In this document: positions 16,874-25,030 of the stretch, piece after piece
Position numbering within the stretch: the stretch's first letter is position 1
Layout: every line of letters begins with the position of its first letter
Assembly: GCA_051859505.1 (NCBI GenBank)
Contig: JBHYFN010000002.1
Location: 62,001-126,000 of the forward strand
Direction of reading: 5' to 3'
Origin: JAFIEN01 sp051859505
Lineage (GTDB): Bacteria; Pseudomonadota; Alphaproteobacteria; Rhodobacterales; Rhodobacteraceae
Length of the DNA stretch: 64,000 nucleotides
Notes under the pieces: generated by a model
The model's database searches: none
What the model was told of the DNA's origin: nothing
What the model saw: only the letters and a program-made list of their open reading frames with translations
Program-made: the position numbers and the translations under genes

Positions 16874-16959
16874 CCTGCGGGCGTCAGTGCTTCGCCCCGG
16901 ATACCAACCGACGACAGGGCGGGCTATGGTCCGCCAAGTCACGTATCAAGGAGCTCGTC

Positions 16960-17283
16960 GTGAAAAGACTCTTGCCCCTGCTGCTCTTGCCGGTTCTGGC
17001 CGCCTGCGATCCGGCGATGATGCCGGACATGCCCGTATTGCCGGGCATGGAAGAGCCGGAGCCGCCGCCGCCGCCCATGCTGCCACCCGCCGCCGCCGCC
17101 GTTCTGCCGCCGGGCACGCCGCCCAGCCTTGTCATGACCGATGCTCAGGGCTGCTACATCTTCAGCGTCGAAGTGACCGATCCGCCCTCGGGCTTTCCGT
17201 TGCGCGACTCCGCGGGCAACCTGATCTGCGAGGATGGACCCAGGCCGCCGGCGATGGCCGCCCTCACCCCACCGTCTGAGTGA
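16960..17283 (+). CDS. Small proline-rich lipoprotein of unknown function
   Basis: A 107-residue protein with a lipoprotein signal (MKRLLPLLLLPVLAAC; lipobox LAAC, lipidated Cys16). A Pro/Met/Ala-rich linker is followed by a short folded-looking part (LVMTDAQGCYIFSVEV, GNLICEDG) with two further Cys that could form a disulfide in the periplasm. The GTG start at 16960 has an AAGGAG ribosome site about 6 bases upstream. No family was recognised. Confidence 0.75.
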   Translation: MKRLLPLLLLPVLAACDPAMMPDMPVLPGMEEPEPPPPPMLPPAAAAVLPPGTPPSLVMTDAQGCYIFSVEVTDPPSGFPLRDSAGNLICEDGPRPPAMAALTPPSE

Positions 17284-17305
17284 CCGGCACGATCGCGGCG
17301 GCGAA

Positions 17306-17321
17306 GGCGGCGGAAGCCGCC
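17306..17321 (+). terminator. Possible stem-loop terminator after the lipoprotein gene
   Basis: A six-base stem (GGCGGC/GCCGCC) with a GGAA tetraloop, 22 bases after the stop. No U-run follows, so a Rho-independent terminator is not certain. Confidence 0.3.
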
Positions 17322-17361
17322 CTCACCGGATCGAGCGTGACACGAGCTTTGGCATAGAAGC

Positions 17362-19368
17362 ATGGCGATACTCCTCGGCGTCGATACCGGCGGGACCTAT
17401 ACCGATGCGGTCCTGCTCGAGGAATCCGCCGACCGGATCCTTGCCAGTGCCAAGGCCCTCACCAGCCGCCCCGACCTTGCAACCGGGGTTGGGCAGGCCA
17501 TCGACAGCGTCCTGGCCGACAGCGGGGTCGATCCGGCAGAGATCGCCCTTGTGTCGCTGTCGACGACGCTTGCCACCAACGCCCTGGTCGAGGGGCAAGG
17601 CGGCCGCGTCGCCCTTGTCACCATCGGCTTTGATGCGGGCGAGTTGGGCCGCGATGGCCTGACCGAGGCGATGCGCGGCGATCCGGTGATCACCATAGCG
17701 GGCGGGCATGGCCATTCGGGCGCCGAGGCGGCGCCGCTTGATCTTTCCGCGCTGGAAGAGGCCCTGGCGGCGCTGCCCGCCGGGATCACGGGTTTCGCCG
17801 TCGCGGGCCGCTTTGCCACCCGCAACCCCGCCCATGAGACTGCCGCCCGCGACCTTATCCGGGCCCGCACCTCAAGCCCCGTCACCTGTTCGCACGAGCT
17901 TTCGCAGGCACTGGGCGGGCCGAAGCGGGCTTTGACGGCGGTGCTGAACGCGCGTCTGATCGGTCTGATCGACGGCCTGATCGCGGCTTGCGAGGCGCAT
18001 CTGGCGCGGCGTGGCATTCCCGGCCGCCTGATGGTCGTGCGCGGGGACGGGGCGCTCGTCTCGGCCGGGCTGGCGCGGGAAAAGCCGATCGAAACCATCC
18101 TGAGCGGCCCGGCCGCCAGTATCGCCGGCGCTTCCTGGCTGACCGGAGAGCGCGAGGCCCTGGTCAGCGATATCGGCGGCACCACGACCGACATCTGCCT
18201 GCTGCGCGATGGCCGTCCGACCATCGACCCGGCCGGTGCCCGCGTCGGCCCCTATCGCACCATGGTCGAGGCCGTGGCGATGCGCACGACCGGCCTTGGC
18301 GGGGACAGCGAGGTTCATCTGCTTGACGGGCTGGACGGCGGCCTGCGCCTTGGGCCAAAGCGATTGATGCCGGTGTCCCTGCTGGCCGTGACCCATGGCA
18401 GGCTTGTTCACGCGGCGTTGGACCGGGCGCTTGCCGCCGAGGCCGTGGCCGATACGGCGGGGCGCTTTGCCGTGCCGCAGTGGAACGGCCTGCCCGCCGG
18501 TCTTGACCCCCGGGAAGAAGCCGTGGCCCGGCGGCTTGCGGATGGCCCGTTGCCGCTGGCCGATGTGGTCCGCTCGCGGGTCGAGGCGCCGGCCCTGGGC
18601 CGGCTTGTCGCGCGGGGGCATGTGATGATTTCCGGTGTGACGCCTTCGGATGCCAGCCATGTTCTGGGAGGCCTTGCCGCCTGGGATCGTGAGGCGGCGG
18701 AAAAGGCCCTCCTCCTTTTCGCCCGCAGGCGCACCGGGCGGGGCGAGCGCGTCGGCCTCGATGCCGAGACGATGGCGCGGCGCGTCGTCGGGCAGCTGAC
18801 CGCCCAGACCGTGGATTGCCTGCTCGAGGCCGGTTTTGCCGAGGATGGCCGCGACTGGGGCCTGGCCGCCGACCAGCTTGCCCGTCATCCGCTTGCCCGT
18901 GCCGGGCTTGAACGGCATGACGGTGTGATCGTGACGCGGCTGGGCCTTGGCGTGCCGGTCATCGGGCTGGGGGCCTCGGCCCCGTTCTATTACGGCGCCG
19001 TGGGCGAGGTGCTGGGATCCCGGATGATCCTGCCGGCCCATGCCGGCGTCGCCAATGCGATCGGCGCCGTCGTGGGACAGGTCGCCATGGTCGCCGAAGG
19101 AACCGTGACAAGCCCGGGGGCGGGGCGTTTCATCGCGCATCTTCCCGAAGGGCCACAGCAGTTCGGCGCGCAGGACGAGGCCGTCGACGCGCTGGAACGG
19201 GCGCTGGTCGCAGAAGCCTCTGCCCGGGCGCGTGCGGCGGGTGTCGAAGAGATGCGGATCGAGGTGCAGCGCGACATCCGCGAGGTGCCGGTCGAGTCGC
19301 AGGTCATGTTCATCGAAGGGCGGTTGCGGGTGACGGCGTCGGGCCGGCCCCGGATCGCGCGGGAGTAG
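17362..19368 (+). CDS. Hydantoinase A/oxoprolinase-family protein without a HyuB partner
   Basis: A 668-residue protein of the HyuA (N-methylhydantoinase A/5-oxoprolinase alpha) family. It opens with the ASKHA-type phosphate loop LLGVDTGGTYTDAVLL and has the second nucleotide-binding loop LVSDIGGTTTDICLLRDG with LSGPAASIAGA before it. These enzymes couple ATP hydrolysis to opening of cyclic amides such as hydantoin or 5-oxoproline and normally act with a HyuB subunit. No hyuB-like gene is next to it; the following gene is galE. The substrate is therefore unknown. The frame is intact. Confidence 0.85.
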   Translation: MAILLGVDTGGTYTDAVLLEESADRILASAKALTSRPDLATGVGQAIDSVLADSGVDPAEIALVSLSTTLATNALVEGQGGRVALVTIGFDAGELGRDGLTEAMRGDPVITIAGGHGHSGAEAAPLDLSALEEALAALPAGITGFAVAGRFATRNPAHETAARDLIRARTSSPVTCSHELSQALGGPKRALTAVLNARLIGLIDGLIAACEAHLARRGIPGRLMVVRGDGALVSAGLAREKPIETILSGPAASIAGASWLTGEREALVSDIGGTTTDICLLRDGRPTIDPAGARVGPYRTMVEAVAMRTTGLGGDSEVHLLDGLDGGLRLGPKRLMPVSLLAVTHGRLVHAALDRALAAEAVADTAGRFAVPQWNGLPAGLDPREEAVARRLADGPLPLADVVRSRVEAPALGRLVARGHVMISGVTPSDASHVLGGLAAWDREAAEKALLLFARRRTGRGERVGLDAETMARRVVGQLTAQTVDCLLEAGFAEDGRDWGLAADQLARHPLARAGLERHDGVIVTRLGLGVPVIGLGASAPFYYGAVGEVLGSRMILPAHAGVANAIGAVVGQVAMVAEGTVTSPGAGRFIAHLPEGPQQFGAQDEAVDALERALVAEASARARAAGVEEMRIEVQRDIREVPVESQVMFIEGRLRVTASGRPRIARE

Positions 19369-19411
19369 CGGGGCCGGTCCCCGGCGCCGGGGCGGGTCAG
19401 AAAGGAGTGCC

Positions 19412-20431
19412 ATGCGGGTACTGGTTACGGGCGGCGCGGGCTATATCGGCAGCCACACGCTGGTGGAGCTGCTGTTGCAGGGACACGAGGCCTGTGTCGT
19501 GGACAGCTTCGTCAATGGCGTGCCGCAGGCTCTTGACCGGGTCGAGGAGCTTGCCGGCAGGTCCGTCCTGCGCCATGCGCTCGATATCCGCGATACCGCG
19601 GGCCTGACCGCGATAGCCTGCGCCTTCCGCCCCGAGGCGGTGATCCATTTCGCCGGGCTGAAGGCCGTGGGCGAAAGCGGCAAACGGCCGCTGGACTATT
19701 ACGAGGTGAATGTCGGGGGAACCCTGTCTCTTTTGCGGGCGATGGAGGCTGCGGGATGCGACCGGATCATCTTTTCCTCCTCCGCCACGGTCTATGGCGA
19801 GCCCGTCTATCTTCCCTATGACGAGGCCCACCCGCTCAAACCCGAAAGCGTCTATGGTCAGACCAAGCGCATGGCCGAGATCGTTCTCGAAGACTGGGCG
19901 CGGTCGCGGGCTGGGGCCTCGGTGCTGCTGCTGCGGTATTTCAACCCGGTCGGCGCCCATCCCTCGGGGCGGATCGGCGAGGATCCTTCGGGCGTGCCCG
20001 ACAATCTGATGCCCTTCCTTGCACAGGTGGCCACGGGGCAACGTGATCGGCTGCGGATCTATGGCGATGATTATCCGACGCCCGATGGCACCGGGGTCCG
20101 GGACTATATCCACGTCATGGACCTTGGCCGGGCGCATCTGGCTGCCCTGGATCATTCGGCCCGAATGACCGGCTGCGATGTCTTCAACATCGGCACCGGC
20201 CGGGGCTATTCGGTCCGCGAGATGCACGCCGCCCTCTCGCTGGCCTGCGGTCGGGATCTGCCATTCGAGGTGATGCCGCGCAGGCCCGGCGATATCGCCG
20301 AGATGCGCGCCGATTGTCGCAAGGCGCAAGCGATCCTGGGGTGGTCCGCGCAGGCCGGGTTGCAGGACATGGCGGAAAGCCTGTGGTTCTGGCAGTCGTC
20401 AAATCCGGATGGATACGGGCGCCGCAACTAG
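19412..20431 (+). CDS. galE: UDP-glucose 4-epimerase GalE
   Basis: A 339-residue extended short-chain dehydrogenase that interconverts UDP-glucose and UDP-galactose. Seen: NAD-binding TGGAGYIGSH at the N-terminus, FSSSATVYG, the catalytic YGQTK (Y-x3-K), RYFNPVGAHPSG and the RDYIHVMDL segment. A good AAAGGAG ribosome site precedes the ATG. It could feed galactose from the alpha-galactoside operon into metabolism, or supply UDP-Gal to the convergent glycan genes. The sequence does not decide between these. Confidence 0.95.
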   Translation: MRVLVTGGAGYIGSHTLVELLLQGHEACVVDSFVNGVPQALDRVEELAGRSVLRHALDIRDTAGLTAIACAFRPEAVIHFAGLKAVGESGKRPLDYYEVNVGGTLSLLRAMEAAGCDRIIFSSSATVYGEPVYLPYDEAHPLKPESVYGQTKRMAEIVLEDWARSRAGASVLLLRYFNPVGAHPSGRIGEDPSGVPDNLMPFLAQVATGQRDRLRIYGDDYPTPDGTGVRDYIHVMDLGRAHLAALDHSARMTGCDVFNIGTGRGYSVREMHAALSLACGRDLPFEVMPRRPGDIAEMRADCRKAQAILGWSAQAGLQDMAESLWFWQSSNPDGYGRRN

Positions 20432-20548
20432 ATCCGCCGCTGCGGCAGATGGTGCCCGCAGGAGGGGTGCAGCCCAGACCCGCCGCAGCCCGACCTGTTC
20501 AGGCGGAGCCACCGGCATCACCCAACCGCCACAACAGCGGCGATCCGC

Positions 20549-22444
20549 TCAGGCGCCGGACCCGCCCCGCATGACCGCGCCCTTCTCGCCCGCTGCCCAG
20601 CGGGTGACGATCTGATGCAGGGCATCGGCATCCGCCTCGGCCACGGCGGCGCGGATGGATTTCAGCAGGGCGGCAATCTCGATCTCGCTCAGATGGCCTT
20701 CGCGGGCCTGCATGATCTTGGGATGCGGCGTGGTGATCTGGCCCGAGCCGATCAGAAGCTCCTCGTGCAGCTTCTCGCCGGGGCGCAGCCCGGTCAGCAC
20801 GATCTCGATATCGCCATCGGGGTTCGCCTCGTCGCGCACGCTGTGACCCGAAGCCTCGATCATCTGGCGGGCCAGATTGTAGATCGGAACGGGGTCGCCC
20901 ATGTCGAGGACGAAGACATCCCCGCCCGAGGCGATGGAGCCCGAAACCAGCACCAGCCGCGCCGCTTCGGGGATCGTCATGAAATAGCGGGTCACGTCGC
21001 GATGCGTCAGGGTGACGGGGCCGCCCTTTTCGATCTGGCTCTGGAACAGGGGCACGACCGAACCGGAAGAGCCGATCACATTGCCGAACCGCACCATGGA
21101 ATAGATCGTGCCGCCTCCGGCCGCATTCGACCGGCTGGCCAGATCCTGAACCACCATCTCGGCCATCCGCTTTGACGCGCCCATCAGGTTCTTGGGCCGA
21201 ACCGCCTTGTCGGTCGAGATCAGGATGAACCGCCGCACCCCCATCTCGCCCGCCGCCATGGCAAGGGTATGGGTGTCCAGCACATTGTTCGAAAAACCGG
21301 CAATCGGGTTCTTCTCGACCATCGGCACGTGCTTGTAGGCGGCCGCATGCAGCACGATCTCGACCTTGTGGTCGCTCAGGACGCGCCGCACCATCGCGCC
21401 ATCCGTCACCGAGCCAAGGACGGCAATGATCTCGGTCCCCTTGTCGCGAACGAGGGAACGCAGCTCCATCTCGATCGTGTAGAGGGCCGGTTCGCTCAGT
21501 TCATACAACACGATCCGGCCGGGGTTGCAGGTCAGGATCTGTCGGCAAAGCTCTGACCCGATCGACCCGCCCGCGCCCGAGATCAGGACATTGCGCCCCC
21601 GATAGCTGTGAGAGCCGCCCGGCAGGTCCGAATCCAGCGGCACCCGGCCCAGAAACTGGCCGGCCACGACGGGGGTCAGCTGATCGACCAGCGCCCCTTC
21701 GGTGCCCGCAAGCTGCGCGAAGGAGGGCAGGGCCTGCACTTCGAGCCCCATTTCCTCGATCCGGCGGGTGATCTGGGCCAGCCGCGCCCGCGACAGCGCC
21801 GGCATCGCCAGCAGCACGCGGCGCACCTCCTTGTCGCGGGCAAGGGCGGCGATCACCAGCGGGGAATAGACATGCAGACCGTGCACCAGGGTGTTCTGCA
21901 GCGCCTTGCTGTCATCGACAAAGGCCACGGCCTTGATCGTGTCGTCGGTCTTGAGCGCGGCGGCAAGCTGCTGCCCGGTAAGGCCCGCGCCATAGATCAG
22001 CACCCGGACCTGTTCCCGCCCCTGCCGGTAGATCTGCAGCAACAGATGCAGCATCAGCACCCGCGCGGCATAGACCATCAGGAAATAGACCAGCGCGAAA
22101 TTGATGAAGGTCGAAAACGACGTGCCGTACCCTGCGAGTTCGTCCAGCGCGGCAATCACCATGGCCAGCATCGCGGCATGGATCGCGGTCAGGGCGATGG
22201 CCCAGTTCTCATAGGCCTTGAGCTGGATCCTGTGGGTGCCCATCACGATGCCCAGAAGGGCGGCGACCAGCATCAGAAGCGGCACGGCCGGCCAATGCGT
22301 CGCAAGGCCGCGCATCCCCGAGAGGCCATTCTGCTGCAGCGCAAGGGCCGCGACGAGGGCGACGGGAACCAGCAGCACGTCGACGGAGATGATGACCGCC
22401 TGCTTCGCCTGTCGGGGCAGTGTCGTGAGTCGTCTGAGCATCAT
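20549..22444 (-). CDS. Membrane-bound nucleotide-sugar 4,6-dehydratase (FlaA1/WbpM/PglF family)
   Basis: A 631-residue protein with about four N-terminal membrane helices, then a CoA-binding-like Rossmann unit (VLIYGAGLTGQQLA), then the catalytic extended SDR domain (VLISGAGGSIGSELCRQ, STDKAVRPKN, LMGASKR with Met in place of the usual Tyr, as in WbpM/PglF). Members convert UDP-GlcNAc to the 4-keto-6-deoxy sugar, the first step to QuiNAc, FucNAc or bacillosamine. The start is taken at the ATG-ATG pair (22444), since upstream sequence does not look like this protein. It lies downstream of the sugar transferase gene, same direction. Confidence 0.9.
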   Translation of the reverse strand: MMLRRLTTLPRQAKQAVIISVDVLLVPVALVAALALQQNGLSGMRGLATHWPAVPLLMLVAALLGIVMGTHRIQLKAYENWAIALTAIHAAMLAMVIAALDELAGYGTSFSTFINFALVYFLMVYAARVLMLHLLLQIYRQGREQVRVLIYGAGLTGQQLAAALKTDDTIKAVAFVDDSKALQNTLVHGLHVYSPLVIAALARDKEVRRVLLAMPALSRARLAQITRRIEEMGLEVQALPSFAQLAGTEGALVDQLTPVVAGQFLGRVPLDSDLPGGSHSYRGRNVLISGAGGSIGSELCRQILTCNPGRIVLYELSEPALYTIEMELRSLVRDKGTEIIAVLGSVTDGAMVRRVLSDHKVEIVLHAAAYKHVPMVEKNPIAGFSNNVLDTHTLAMAAGEMGVRRFILISTDKAVRPKNLMGASKRMAEMVVQDLASRSNAAGGGTIYSMVRFGNVIGSSGSVVPLFQSQIEKGGPVTLTHRDVTRYFMTIPEAARLVLVSGSIASGGDVFVLDMGDPVPIYNLARQMIEASGHSVRDEANPDGDIEIVLTGLRPGEKLHEELLIGSGQITTPHPKIMQAREGHLSEIEIAALLKSIRAAVAEADADALHQIVTRWAAGEKGAVMRGGSGA

Positions 22445-22689
22445 GTCCCGTATCTGGGGCCCGCGGCCATTCAGGATCCAGCGTGCCCGAAAATCCCTTG
22501 CGGCAACGTTAATGCCGTTGCTCTGCCGACAAACCCTAACAGCCGCCGCCGAAAGTAAAAGCCCGAGGGCACTTGCGGCAGGCAATTGCCCTCGACTTGG
22601 GCAGAGATTCGCTGATGGCAGCGGCAGTTTTGCCACGCCGGGCGGCGGTTTACGCACCCTCGGGGCGGGTTTGCCCGCCGGACGCCGGT

Positions 22690-23325
22690 TCAGCGAGGCC
22701 GGCGGAAGGGGCGCAGGGCGGTTTCGCCCAGAAGCATGAGGTCAAGGCAGAGCGTCCGGTTTCTCTGATAGATCAGATCGAGACGCGCCTTGCGCGGGAT
22801 GGATCTGCGCCGGTAGGTCGCGTCGGTCTCTTCGGGGGTGGCGCAGTTCGCCAGCAGCCGTTCCTCATATCCGTGGATCCGCAGCGAGGCGAGGCCGGTG
22901 ATACCGGGCCGGTCCTGCAGGACCTGTCGGTAAAGCTCGGGATAATCCTCGACATAGCGGCGCAGCGGCGGGCGCGGTCCGACAAGGCTCATCTCGCCCC
23001 GGATCACGTTCCACAGCTGCGGCAGTTCATCCGCCCGGCTGCGGCGCAGAAGCCGGTGAAGCTTCGACATGCGCTGCGACTTGTCCCCCCCGGTCACGCC
23101 GCCATCCTGCCCGTCAAGCGCGGGTCGCATGGTGCGAAACTTGATCAGGCCGAAGCCCTTTTCGGGGGTCTGCATCCGCTCGGCCACATAGAAGACGGGC
23201 CGCCCTTCGACCAGCAGCAGGATCAGGGCGATGCCGAGGATCAGAGGCCAGAGCAGCGCCAGAAGCGTGATCGAGATCACGAGGTCCATCGCGCGCTTGG
23301 CCGGGTCGATCCGCTGCCGCGTCAT
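22690..23325 (-). CDS. Initiating sugar-1-phosphate transferase (WcaJ/PglC type)
   Basis: A 211-residue polyprenyl-phosphate sugar phosphotransferase. One hydrophobic membrane hairpin (AMDLVISITLLALLWPLILG) is followed by the cytoplasmic catalytic core with FGLIKFRTM, RADELPQLWNV and LVGPRPPL, all standard for the family. It moves a sugar-phosphate onto undecaprenyl phosphate to start a glycan. The ATG at 23325 overlaps the stop of the upstream SDR gene (ATGA); an in-frame ATG at 23340 would add five residues. Its likely donor sugar is made by the adjacent dehydratase and SDR. Confidence 0.92.
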   Translation of the reverse strand: MTRQRIDPAKRAMDLVISITLLALLWPLILGIALILLLVEGRPVFYVAERMQTPEKGFGLIKFRTMRPALDGQDGGVTGGDKSQRMSKLHRLLRRSRADELPQLWNVIRGEMSLVGPRPPLRRYVEDYPELYRQVLQDRPGITGLASLRIHGYEERLLANCATPEETDATYRRRSIPRKARLDLIYQRNRTLCLDLMLLGETALRPFRRPR

Positions 23326-24206
23326 GGTGCCGGTCGCCATCCGGCCAGTGCGGCCTCGGCCACAAGCACCGCTGCCGTGCCGGCCGCGGCCTCAACCGGG
23401 GCAAGGCCCTGCAGCAGGCCGGTATCAAGGGCAAGCTCGGGCAGGGCACTGTCCGGGGCGGGGGTCCATGTCCATGACAGGCCCGCCGCTTGCAGGACCT
23501 CGTCCATTCCCACGGTGCCGGGGGCGGCGACGTTCAGAACCGGTGGCAGCGGCACGCCCGCCCCGGCAAGCCCGATCAGTCGCAGGACAACGCGCGCAAG
23601 GGTGAGCGGGCCGATATAGGCGCGCCTCGGGGCCGTGCCATTGGCGAAGCGGTCGAGCCGGACCGCCCCGGCGGCTGCGGCCGAAAACAGCATGTCGCAT
23701 CCCGCAACGTTGGACAGGCGCAGCGCGGTCACATTGGCCGTGCCGGCAACGGCGTCCTCCATCGCGAGTTTCGCAGCGCCATAGGGATTGGCCGGATGCG
23801 GCGGACCAGCCTCGGCCTGGGGGCCCGTTGCCCGGCCATAGACCGCGCCGGACGAACACAGAAGCACCGGGCCAAGGCCCCGCTCGACCGACAGCCGGAT
23901 CGCCGCCTCGGCAAGGGCTGCGTTCCGGGCCAGCGCCTCGGGCGGGCCCGCGGTGACGCCGGCCAGAACCACCACCCCGCGCGCGCGGTCAAGCCGGGGG
24001 TCGTCGGGTGGCCTCTGGTCGAGCAGATCCCAGACCAGAGCGCCATCGGCAAGGTCAGGCCCCTCAAGCTCAGGCCCGGGCGGTCGTCGCATCTGCCACA
24101 GCGGCGCGGCGCTGTCGGGCCAGTGGCCCGCCTGCCACAGCCGCTGCCAGCTTTGGCCCAGCCGGCCCCCCGCACCAAGGATCAGCGGCCCGGATGCCTG
24201 CATCAT
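23322..24206 (-). CDS. NAD-dependent epimerase/dehydratase (SDR)
   Basis: A 294-residue extended SDR. Seen: N-terminal ILGAGGRLGQSW, VVLAGVT, LLCSSGAVYG and catalytic NPYGAAK (Y-x3-K). It is a nucleotide-sugar modifying enzyme by context, possibly the 4-reductase that acts on the keto-sugar from the neighbouring dehydratase. The gene overlaps the sugar transferase start, so the two are co-translated. The exact reaction cannot be read from the sequence. Confidence 0.8.
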   Translation of the reverse strand: MMQASGPLILGAGGRLGQSWQRLWQAGHWPDSAAPLWQMRRPPGPELEGPDLADGALVWDLLDQRPPDDPRLDRARGVVVLAGVTAGPPEALARNAALAEAAIRLSVERGLGPVLLCSSGAVYGRATGPQAEAGPPHPANPYGAAKLAMEDAVAGTANVTALRLSNVAGCDMLFSAAAAGAVRLDRFANGTAPRRAYIGPLTLARVVLRLIGLAGAGVPLPPVLNVAAPGTVGMDEVLQAAGLSWTWTPAPDSALPELALDTGLLQGLAPVEAAAGTAAVLVAEAALAGWRPAP

Positions 24207-24268
24207 GTTCTGCCCACCATGCCCATGAGGCTCGCGCTACAGCATGAGCGGCGCCAGTTCCAGCGGCC

Positions 24269-24877
24269 TCAGTCGCGAAACAGCCGCCGCGCCGCGAGGA
24301 TCCGCAACACACCCGTCACGAAACACAGCGCGCCAAAGACCAGCGCCATTGGCGTGAACCAGTGTGGCATCAGGCACAGAAGAACGAAGAAGAGGATCGT
24401 TTCCGTCCCTTCCAGAAGCCCGTCCGAGAAATAAAGCGACTTCAACCCCTGTGCCGATGTCTCGATCCCGCGCTTGGCCGCGATCACGGCAAAGCCCAGG
24501 AAACTCGCGCCGTTGAAATAGAAAGAGGCCAGCAGAAACGCCCCCGCAACCCCGTTCGAGACAGGGTCGCCGATGACGAAGGCCAGCGGAACCAGGCCGT
24601 AGAACAGGAAATCCGAAGTGATATCCAGATAGCCGCCGAAATCCGTGCGCCGGCTGGCCCGCGCCACCGCCCCGTCCAGCCCGTCGGCCAGCCGCGAGGC
24701 CAGAAGCGGCAGAAGGGCGGCAAGAGGCTCTCCCCACGCGATCAGCGCTGCGGCAAGCAGCCCGAGGGCCAGCCCGATCAGCGTCACCGCATCGGCGCTG
24801 ACGCCGCGGCGGGCAAGCTGGCGGCCGACACTGTTCAGCGGCGGATCGATCAGGCGGCGGGCAGCGGCATCAAGCAT
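24269..24877 (-). CDS. CDP-alcohol phosphatidyltransferase family protein
   Basis: A 202-residue membrane enzyme. It contains DGLDGAVARASRRTDFGGYL with the family motif D-G-x2-A-R-x7-G-x3-D-x3-D complete, and five to six hydrophobic segments. Members join a CDP-linked lipid or alcohol to an alcohol to make phospholipids or related compounds. The sequence does not tell whether this is a PgsA, Pcs or inositol-phosphate type. The ATG at 24877 places the motif at the usual distance from the N-terminus. It lies upstream of the glycan genes, same direction. Confidence 0.87.
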   Translation of the reverse strand: MLDAAARRLIDPPLNSVGRQLARRGVSADAVTLIGLALGLLAAALIAWGEPLAALLPLLASRLADGLDGAVARASRRTDFGGYLDITSDFLFYGLVPLAFVIGDPVSNGVAGAFLLASFYFNGASFLGFAVIAAKRGIETSAQGLKSLYFSDGLLEGTETILFFVLLCLMPHWFTPMALVFGALCFVTGVLRILAARRLFRD

Positions 24878-25030
24878 CGGGGTCCGGATCGGCGACGGGC
24901 GGGTCTTGCAGTTCTGTTCCCTTTCCTGCGCGATTGCGACGGGTTTTCCAAGCCGTGACGCCATTGTGAGCGACGCCGCAGCCGGCCGGCCCGCTTTCCA
25001 AGCCGCAGCCCCTCGCCTATCACCCCCTGC

